A stretch of 64,000 nt of DNA from Bin80 sp965220935 (GTDB taxonomy: Bacteria > Bacteroidota > Rhodothermia > Rhodothermales > Bin80). Position numbers and translations under genes: made by a program. This document shows positions 57,394-64,000 of the stretch, piece by piece. The first letter of the stretch is position 1. Every line of letters begins with the position of its first letter. The notes under the pieces are model-generated. The model worked only from the letters and a program-made list of their open reading frames with translations, had not been told where the DNA came from and made no database searches. The stretch is taken from assembly GCA_965220935.1 (NCBI GenBank), contig OZ244857.1, positions 2,480,001 through 2,544,000 on the forward strand. The letters are read 5' to 3'.

Positions 57394-58580
57394 TCAATAT
57401 GGGTCATAGCAGATCTCATGATTTTCACACAACGAGTGTGATGATTCTATAGCTTTACGAGCTCGGTCAATTTCAGCCGTTAGCAGTTTCTCATCGGGCA
57501 AAGCAATTCTATATTCAGAGGTTAAGACTTTATTTGGCACTCCTTGAAGTGCATATCGTGCAACTGCCTCATCTTTTTGCGCACATAGAATCAACCCAAC
57601 AGGTGGGTTTTCTCCTTCCTTAACCCAGTGTTCCTTCGCATAGTTGAGATAGAGATGCATCTGCCCAACATCCCCGTGTGTGAACCTCCCCAATTTCAAA
57701 TCAATGATCATAATGCACTTTAATTCACGATGATAAAACACCAAATCTAGCCGATACCATGTATCACCTACGCGGAGTCGTTTCTGTCTGCCCATAAAAC
57801 AAAAATCTCTACCCAATTCAAGGAGAAAGGCCTCCAGATGCTTGATTAACGCTTCTTCTAAGTCGCTCTCTGAATATTGATCTTTCAAGTTTAAGAATTC
57901 AAGGATATACGGATCCTTGATGACTTCTTCGGCAAGCAGAGTATCATTGCTGTCAACCTTACGCCCCTTTTTGAGCATTGCAACCTTATCCTTAGAAAGT
58001 GCTGTACGCTCATAGAACTGAGAATTGATCTGACGGTCAATCTGTCGAACCGACCAGCCTCCCTTCACCGCCTCTATCTCATAAAACTCTCTGGCGTATG
58101 AGCTCTTAACTGAGAGTAGACGTACATAGGCTGACCATGGCAGTGGAAATTGAGAGCCAAGAAGCCTCAATGAAGATTTGACAGACCGTGTCTGCTGTTT
58201 TTGTTGGTCACTATATTCTGCAGATACTGTTTGAACTTTTTGATCAGTGTCAGATTCCGCAGACACCGTCTGCACTTTTTGATGGGAGAGAAAAAAAGAC
58301 CTCATGAGCTGGAGGTTTCTAACCGAAAACCCTCTCCCAAAAGGGGCCGTAAGATCAGTAGATAAACGCTTGTGAATCTCCCCACCATAATCAGCACGCT
58401 TTCGGCCATTTTGTTCAAATTCAACAATATATTGACCAATCAACCAATACGTCGCTGTCATGACAGAATGACCGACCTTGCGGCATATCCACGAGCAGTA
58501 TCTACAACTCCAGATACACCGTCAAAAACCAATTGATATCTCTTATCCAAGGCGTCTGAACCCTTTACCAGCTCTGTCAT
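57394..58580 (-). pseudogene. DUF1016 (YhcG-type) PD-(D/E)xK nuclease with a frameshift near its N-terminus
   Basis: The main frame (58461-57394, 355 codons) holds YWLIGQYIVEFEQNGRKRAD, FGRGFSVRNLQLMRSFFL, and the nuclease core TWYRLDLVFYHRELKCIMII followed by DLKLGRFTHGDVGQMHLYLN (Asp and DLK Lys present). Two near-repeats (KVQTVSAE) lie near residue 60, as in relatives. The usual start is missing from this frame but is found upstream in another: MTELVKGSDALDKRYQLVFD ... DTARGYAARSV from the ATG at 58580, running to a stop near 58462. A one-base loss near 58475 explains it (GTCAATTCTGTC expected, GTCATTCTGTC seen). Otherwise intact; an ATG at 58461 could give an N-terminally shortened protein. 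Confidence 0.78.
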
Positions 58581-58613
58581 GGTTTACGAGCTCCCAAAAT
58601 TAAAAAGATCATC

Positions 58614-59480
58614 CTATGCATCATCAATCGACTGTGTTATATCGTTCACGCCCAACCAGTAGTGTTGGACCTTGGTAACCTCATGCCAGGGAAGTCGAGC
58701 AGGGTCCTGGATCGGATCTCGCAGCTCGGGCTCAGAAGTTGCACAGTTTGTCACGACATAAAGCCAAAAACAATCCCTGCGATCCTCAGCAACACGTCGC
58801 TCATTTGGCGTGAGTAAAATACTGCCCGTCGGGTTGGCAAGACCCTTAATTTCAATCAAACGTAGCTCACCAGATATTGGATCATGGCTCGTGATGTCAT
58901 AGCCAAGGTTCTCTTTGTGAACATCTTTAACTTTGCGTCCATGAGATTTCTCATAATCAATAACAACCTGCATGGCCGTCATTTCAGTTTCAGGATTCGG
59001 ACGTAAGTGTTGGAGATCCAATACTTGTTCATATGGGTGAGGTACAACGAGCACACTTGCTAAACGACGAACTCCTTGAAGTGTCATTGATCGTTGCTGA
59101 CCTAGCTCCGCACGCCGCCGTTTCCGGCGCGATAAAGCATCTTTATGCCTCCGCTCTGCCATGGCTAAACGCCCCTCTGCGCCAGGGACTCTATTGCGTT
59201 TATCTTCATCCGCCCGGCCAATCTCAAAATCAATCCGATCTAAAACTGCAGTGAGTGAGATCTCAACATGCTTACTAATTCTCTCTATCTCAGCAACACG
59301 ATGACGCTGAATTTCTTCCTTAAATGGAAGAAGAATATTTTGATTCACCCATTCCATGTCTTCTGGAAAATTCGCAACCAAAGGAAGTTGCTCTGGAACA
59401 CTGGTAGGAGTCATATCTCCGAGTACACTCTGTCCACGAAGGCGCGGGGGGTGATCCTCATTCAACTCTATGACAAACAA
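58614..59480 (-). CDS. DUF3883-domain part of the helicase protein (separated by frameshift)
   Basis: A 288-codon frame. N-terminal helical region (PFKEEIQRHRVAEIERISKH, EGRLAMAERRHKDALSRRKR), then DUF3883: YEKSHGRKVKDVHKENLGYD, SGELRLIEIKGLANPTGSIL, DCFWLYVVTNC. The E-x-K (LIEIKG) resembles a PD-(D/E)xK core. Reading upstream of its first ATG gives HEKPARLDFYRAQIVNGLGT and IIHERLFVIELN, which is the continuation of the helicase after its C5 tract (59576-59580). The two frames are therefore one gene of about 1140 codons. Confidence 0.85.
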   Translation of the reverse strand: MFVIELNEDHPPRLRGQSVLGDMTPTSVPEQLPLVANFPEDMEWVNQNILLPFKEEIQRHRVAEIERISKHVEISLTAVLDRIDFEIGRADEDKRNRVPGAEGRLAMAERRHKDALSRRKRRRAELGQQRSMTLQGVRRLASVLVVPHPYEQVLDLQHLRPNPETEMTAMQVVIDYEKSHGRKVKDVHKENLGYDITSHDPISGELRLIEIKGLANPTGSILLTPNERRVAEDRRDCFWLYVVTNCATSEPELRDPIQDPARLPWHEVTKVQHYWLGVNDITQSIDDA

Positions 59481-62035
59481 GCGCTCATGGATGATAGTTC
59501 CAAGTCCATTAACAATTTGAGCCCGATAGAAATCAAGGCGTGCAGGTTTCTCATGAGACAGAGAATGAAAGCAAGCCCCCTTCGCGCAGCATCTTGTCCA
59601 TAATCAAGCACCAACCTTCGCAAGGACTCAAATAACGGATGGCCTGGACGAACCCATTCCAAGTTGTTGTTTTCTGCTACATGACGATCCGTGGATAGGC
59701 GAGAATAGTTCGTCGCAACCTCTGATAGATTCCAGTCCTCATCAAATCCGTATTTCTTCAATCTCTCAGGTGTTGGACCCGCTTGAAAGGCGTACTCTAA
59801 GTTGCGAAGAGGATTTAATGATAAATGTGCTAGCTTGGAAGATTCAACCAAAAATCTTGTAATGGTTTCAGGGATGACGCGCCGCTCCCGAGCCTGTGCA
59901 CGACGCTCGTTCAGTAAATCAAGGTTGAGTTTTTTGGTCGCCAATCCCTCCAAGGCTGTCTGACATATATTCCTAAAATGCTTTTCATCAACATTTTTCA
60001 ATAGCGTCTCCTCAAGGTCATTATCACCTAATTCCCCTGCATAGTAATCTCGAAGTACTCGCTCTATATGCGCAGATGGAAGCACTTCACCAATGACATT
60101 AAACACTGCGTCATCATCTAATGCGTCACGAATTTCTTGAAGTTTATCCAGCAATCGGTCAAGTACACGACCTTCAATCGTGTTTTGAGATACAAAATTG
60201 AAGATCAAACAATCATTTAATTGACCATACCGGTGAATCCGCCCCATGCGCTGTTCTAGTCGGTTTGGATTCCATGGGATGTCATAATTGAACAGAATAT
60301 TACAGCACTGAAGATTAATACCTTCTCCCGCAGCTTCCGTGGCAACCAACACCTGAATCCTCCCTTCGCGAAAATTCTGCTCCACATGAAGGCGTGTACC
60401 AGGCTCATCTCGTGAACCAGGCTTCATGCTACCATGTATGCTCCCTACCGTAAACCCCCATTGCTCTAACTGCACCACCAGATAATCTAATGTGTCCTTA
60501 AACTCAGTAAAAATCAGTAAGCGCTGATCTACATCATCAAAGAAGCCATGATCGCGCAATACCTCTTGAAGACACTCAAGCTTCGCTTCAGTTCCAGTGT
60601 CTTGGACGCTCTGTGCATCTTGTGCGAGTTCATAGAGTTGAGCAACTTCCGTGCGCACATCTTCTGCATCACTAGCGAGTGTCACTGCATCCAGTAATTT
60701 CTCTAACTCCTCGCGCTCCTGATCTTCGTACTCTTCAAGTTCTTCATAGGTAGGTAAATTAGGCAATACGGTTTTACTTAATATCTGCGCGTCTCTCAAG
60801 CTATCCTCTAATTTCTTCGCGCGTTTTTCAAGTGACCGCTTGATGGCATAAATACTAGATGCTAGACGGCGCTGATAGAGAGACATCAGAAAACCTATCG
60901 CTCGTGCCCTGGGGTTGTTATCTCTTGCAACACGCCGACTTTGATCTTTCACAAACTTTGTAATCTTTTGATACAGATTCCACTCAGGCCCATCAATTTT
61001 AAATCCAGCTGTGCGTGGAATTCTTTTCGTAAAGACTGGATTCGCAATCCAACTCCCATCCTGTTGAGGCTTGGGAAAATAGACCATGGACTCCTTAGTG
61101 CGCCTCAAATAAAATGGCGCACTCCTGCGATCCATAGCTTCCTGAATTGACTTGACATCTGCATAGACATCTTGATCAAGAAGTGCCAGAAACAATGTAA
61201 AGTTCTTGGGATCTCCCTTATGCGGCGTGGCCGTTAATAACAGGATATGATCCGTGGTGTCACGTAGGAGTTCCCCGAGCCGGTAACGCTGGCTTTTACG
61301 AGACTCATCTCGCGCCGACATGCGATGGGCTTCGTCAATGATGACAAGATCCCAATGAACCTGTTTGAGCCCTGGCAAAATATCGTCTCGCTTGGCTAAA
61401 TCAAGCGAGGTAATAACTTGATCTTGTTCCATCCACTGATTGACCCCAAACTGATCACGAATGTCTCGGCCCTTGATCACCAAAAACTTTTCGTCAAACT
61501 TTTCCCTTAATTCACGTTGCCATTGAAATGATAGGTTAGCGGGACAAACCACCAAAATTCGCTCAATGATACCCCGAAGCTTGAGTTCTCTGATCAATAG
61601 GCCAGCCATGATGGTCTTGCCAGCGCCTGCATCATCGGCAAGCAAAAACCTCACTCTTGGGGTTTTAAGCAGATATTCATACACCGCTTCAATCTGATGA
61701 GGAAGTGGATCTACACGAGATAGAGAAAGACCAAAGTGTGGGTCAAACTCATAGGCGATACCCAGCGAATAGGCATGAAGAGCTATCTGTAATCGGTGCC
61801 CATCGCCCGTAAAAGACATCGCTGAGTCAGAGATGCTGAGGCCTGATAATTCATCTGAGGTCAGCATTATATTCTTAAATTTTTCAGATCGCTGACCAAC
61901 TAAGCCTATTTTCCAAGTGTTTTTGTCTACTTTATCAGCAGTCAAAACCCACTGAGGCTCATTAAACATAGGACCAGATAGAATTTGGCCTTCACTAATT
62001 TCAAGTTGCGTAGTCAATTTTCTAAGAATTAACAC
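59468..62035 (-). CDS. SNF2-type DEAD/DEAH helicase, N-terminal part of a helicase-DUF3883 protein
   Basis: An 855-codon frame from a GTG at 62035. Motifs: Walker A LLADDAGAGKTIMAGLLIRE (motif I), VVCPANLSFQWQREL (Ia), DLVIIDEAHRMSARD (II), LLLTATPHKGDPKNF (III), LLIFTEFKDTLDYLV (IV), LVATEAAGEGINLQCC and FNYDIPWNPNRLEQRMGRIH (V-VI). The frame ends out of family sequence (LRNLHALISIG in the wrong phase) after GQDAARRGLAF. One more G at the G5 run (59576-59580) would join it to DUF3883. Helicase-DUF3883 proteins accompany DUF499 and DUF1156 genes in defence loci. An ISL3 copy lies 12 bp before the start. Confidence 0.9.
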   Translation of the reverse strand: MLILRKLTTQLEISEGQILSGPMFNEPQWVLTADKVDKNTWKIGLVGQRSEKFKNIMLTSDELSGLSISDSAMSFTGDGHRLQIALHAYSLGIAYEFDPHFGLSLSRVDPLPHQIEAVYEYLLKTPRVRFLLADDAGAGKTIMAGLLIRELKLRGIIERILVVCPANLSFQWQRELREKFDEKFLVIKGRDIRDQFGVNQWMEQDQVITSLDLAKRDDILPGLKQVHWDLVIIDEAHRMSARDESRKSQRYRLGELLRDTTDHILLLTATPHKGDPKNFTLFLALLDQDVYADVKSIQEAMDRRSAPFYLRRTKESMVYFPKPQQDGSWIANPVFTKRIPRTAGFKIDGPEWNLYQKITKFVKDQSRRVARDNNPRARAIGFLMSLYQRRLASSIYAIKRSLEKRAKKLEDSLRDAQILSKTVLPNLPTYEELEEYEDQEREELEKLLDAVTLASDAEDVRTEVAQLYELAQDAQSVQDTGTEAKLECLQEVLRDHGFFDDVDQRLLIFTEFKDTLDYLVVQLEQWGFTVGSIHGSMKPGSRDEPGTRLHVEQNFREGRIQVLVATEAAGEGINLQCCNILFNYDIPWNPNRLEQRMGRIHRYGQLNDCLIFNFVSQNTIEGRVLDRLLDKLQEIRDALDDDAVFNVIGEVLPSAHIERVLRDYYAGELGDNDLEETLLKNVDEKHFRNICQTALEGLATKKLNLDLLNERRAQARERRVIPETITRFLVESSKLAHLSLNPLRNLEYAFQAGPTPERLKKYGFDEDWNLSEVATNYSRLSTDRHVAENNNLEWVRPGHPLFESLRRLVLDYGQDAARRGLAFILCLMRNLHALISIGLKLLMDLELSSMSACLS

Positions 62036-62046
62036 AAAAATGAAAT

Positions 62047-63391
62047 GGCGCTTCCGCTTTTTTTGTGAAAAAAGTCATGATTTTGCGTATCTGGGGCTTA
62101 GATCAAGTCCGCCCAAATGGAAGTAGATTGCATCCACAAATCGTTCTTTATTGCGGAATCCATGCGCACGGATTTTGACGGTTTTGATCCGACTATTGAT
62201 GCTTTCAGCCGGGCCATTACTGGCATCAAGAACAATGGCATTGATGATCCCCCAGAGATGCTTTCTAATCATTCTGGCGACATCTTTGACAGGCTCAAGC
62301 CGACAGCGCATGGCCCAACTCAATGTTTTATTCCAAGGCCCAAGTTGCGCTTTTATAGTCCCACATTTTTCTGAACGTTTGGCCCAGGCTTTGGAGGTTT
62401 TGAGGGAACTGGTGCGAATGGCATGGAAGGCCCTCTTTTGCGCTAATGACATGTTGTGAGGACTTTTAAGCCAACTATACTTGGTACCCGTCAGAATCGG
62501 ATTGCCTTCCTTGAGGAGCGCTTTGTGCTGGACTTTATCCACCGAAACTCCCAGATGCTTCGCGACATGAAACCGATCAAAGCAGATCTTCTTTTTTGCG
62601 TCTGGTAGACAGGCTAAGGTTGCACTAATATAGGCAGGCCACATGTCCATACTCCTGATCCCGTTCAACTGCTCGGTGGATAATTGCTGAAACCAACGCA
62701 TCAACACCTTTTGATCACGCCCAATGCCGACATAGAGCACCGTTGCTGTGTCGGCATCGGATACGACAGTAAAGTACTTATGTCCTTTCTTATAAGCCAC
62801 CTCATCAACACAGATGTTCGCAACGACCTGCTCTTTTTTTCTTGCCAGTCCACGTTGTACTGCACGATGAACAATGCCCGCAATGGCTTTCCATCCAAGT
62901 CCCATCTGACGCGAAATCGCCAATATACTCGCCTCTTTGATCCACCCAATCACCGACTCCTCATAAGTATACCGAGAACTCGGGCCCGCCCACGGGACCC
63001 GCGCCGTCTTTACCCCACATTCACTACACTTGACCCGGGGAACTTGCGCTCTCAACGCCGTTTGATAGTTACAGGTATCCAAATGCCGCCATTGACGCGC
63101 AGATCGCAAATCATAAAATGGACTCGCCTTTCCACACTTTGGACACTCCAGTGACGATGTGTCAGTACAAGTCACCGTCACTGTCCTCTGTTTCGCTGTA
63201 TCATCATAAGCATCCTCTAAAATCTTCCATGGTGCCTCTATACCTAAACTTTTACTCACCGAATTCTTTTTCATTTGTTGATTAAATTGTTACGTGGATA
63301 ATTAACCATAGTCAGTAGGAGAAACCCTACCACATATGATACGAAAATTCCTTAAAATTACAAATTATCTCACACTTTAGGCGGAAGGCCC
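62047..63391 (-). mobile_element. ISL3-family insertion sequence, copy 2
   Basis: 1345 bp; ends GGCGCTTCCGC and (minus strand) GGGCCTTCCGCC; flanked by the 8-bp duplication AATGAAAT (62039-62046 and 63392-63399), the duplication length known for ISL3. The flanks differ from those of copy 1, so the two copies inserted independently. Confidence 0.93.
62075..63274 (-). CDS. ISL3-family transposase (probably inactive by an internal frame detour)
   Basis: A 399-aa transposase. The zinc-binding N-terminus (SLECPKCGK, KCSECGVKTARVPW) and helix-turn-helix (ILAISRQMGLGWKAIAGIVH) are complete. The DDE domain follows: TVVSDADTATVLYVGIGRDQ, SMDMWPAYISATLACLPDAK, ICFDRFHVAKHLGVSVDKVQ. Then SKAWAKRSEKCGTIKAQLGP replaces SKAWAIKETFRKMWNYKSAT of copy 1. 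Nucleotide comparison shows a 7-nt and an 8-nt deletion that together keep the frame but change 13-16 residues and remove five. The end (NGPAESINSRIKTVKIRAHG) is normal. Activity is doubtful. Confidence 0.92.
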   Translation of the reverse strand: MKKNSVSKSLGIEAPWKILEDAYDDTAKQRTVTVTCTDTSSLECPKCGKASPFYDLRSARQWRHLDTCNYQTALRAQVPRVKCSECGVKTARVPWAGPSSRYTYEESVIGWIKEASILAISRQMGLGWKAIAGIVHRAVQRGLARKKEQVVANICVDEVAYKKGHKYFTVVSDADTATVLYVGIGRDQKVLMRWFQQLSTEQLNGIRSMDMWPAYISATLACLPDAKKKICFDRFHVAKHLGVSVDKVQHKALLKEGNPILTGTKYSWLKSPHNMSLAQKRAFHAIRTSSLKTSKAWAKRSEKCGTIKAQLGPWNKTLSWAMRCRLEPVKDVARMIRKHLWGIINAIVLDASNGPAESINSRIKTVKIRAHGFRNKERFVDAIYFHLGGLDLSPRYAKS

Positions 63392-64000
63392 AATGAAATA
63401 TCCATTAACTGAAAAAAAGACTTTTGATTCGCATTACCGATACACATACCCACGGAATGAGCCGTGCGCTACACGCTTGATACTAGTTGCACCCTCAAAT
63501 CGTTTAATTGAATCAGTGACACAGACCAAGTTACTGCTGATCAGTCCCTACTGTAACTAATCCGTATGATGCTTAAAGCTCTATTGTTTACTTTCTATCT
63601 TAATTCCACTTCACGTACACAGAATTCAAATGGAACCATTAGACGGTAAATTTGTCAAATACTCAACGCTCTATCTTCTTGAAATGTCTCAATCTTTACG
63701 TCCAGATGCCTCCCAATTCTAGATCATATCGCTCCGTCATGAATATTATGGGTCAATATCCCTGGTGTTGGGCCAAAGACAATGTAGAAACTAATTCGTG
63801 CATTTGGTTCGGTTCGCAGGGCTCGGGATGCCGATGAGATCGTCCTCAAAAATCTTGTTGGATCCTCACTAGCAGAGAATATACAGAAGTATTTCAAGAG
63901 TCAAAAGGATGATCAGTTGTAAGCCACCCATCCACATATTTTTGGGGCAGTATAAGTGCCCTCTCACAATCTTACATCATTTACGGTTGTGCAAAAAATA
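63392..64000. other. Right-edge region with a possible gene scrap
   Basis: No complete gene. On the plus strand 63824-63922 reads RDADEIVLKNLVGSSLAENI and QKYFKSQKDDQL then TAA, protein-like and perhaps the end of a decayed gene; the sequence before it (63650-63820) has stops in all frames. I do not recognise the family. Confidence 0.35.

Noticed and set aside
49362..63391. Composite transposon formed by two same-orientation ISL3 copies carrying defence genes
   Set aside because: Each copy has its own perfect duplication (AATAATTTAT and AATGAAAT); the outer flanks do not match, so the copies inserted separately and the segment between did not move as a unit.

Overview
The window is about 43% GC by eye and carries a typical Bacteroidota/Rhodothermota gene set: T9SS-type C-terminal sorting tails (YPNPF motif), DUF5686 and DUF4249 families, a TonB-dependent receptor with a carboxypeptidase-like N-terminal domain, an S46 dipeptidyl peptidase and a TamB homologue. 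I therefore infer a member of the Bacteroidota-Rhodothermota group, probably a marine heterotroph; the exact clade cannot be read from the sequence.

Layout. 1-9970 is housekeeping: a partial hemL, a secreted sialate O-acetylesterase, a 1526-residue TamB-like protein, a small secreted protein and an AlkA-type glycosylase. 9971-13294 is accessory: an AAA/DUF4143 ATPase behind a tandem repeat, a 0.7 kb stretch without genes, and a Doc-like toxin with its antitoxin. 13295-16659 is a four-gene operon (porin, FMN-binding protein, small membrane protein, ApbE flavin transferase) that looks like an extracytosolic flavin electron-transfer module. 16888-31815 holds a pseudouridine synthase, an intact and a decayed DUF5686 gene, a patatin, a DPP7-type S46 lipoprotein with a truncated, catalytically dead S46 partner, tRNA-Leu(UAG), msrB, an epimerase-like protein, two bacterial PH-domain proteins and a glycosyltransferase. 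31939-35351 holds two pseudogenes (GH16-like and Schlafen/AlbA ATPase). 35413-38963 is a TonB receptor with a DUF4249 lipoprotein.

39117-40976 is the most precise finding: a leucine-rich-repeat gene interrupted by a 1396-bp element that encodes an apparently catalytically intact TnpB. Unlike ordinary IS200/IS605 elements it has perfect 23-bp terminal inverted repeats and an 8-bp target duplication; removing it with one copy of the duplication restores the LRR reading frame exactly.

41257-62035 is a minus-strand defence island: DUF499 ATPase, PIN-like nuclease, AAA ATPase, DUF1156 DNA methylase and a SNF2-type helicase/DUF3883 protein, with inserted or decayed genes between them (FRG-domain protein, DUF1016 nuclease, a giant fibronectin-III/subtilase-like secreted protein) and two ISL3-family insertion sequences. 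The methylase is split by a C11 tract; a C10 tract would fuse it to the next frame, so it may be phase-variable. Several other island genes are broken by single-base changes in homopolymers, while the long core genes read cleanly. That suggests real decay or switching in accessory genes, but sequencing error must be excluded.
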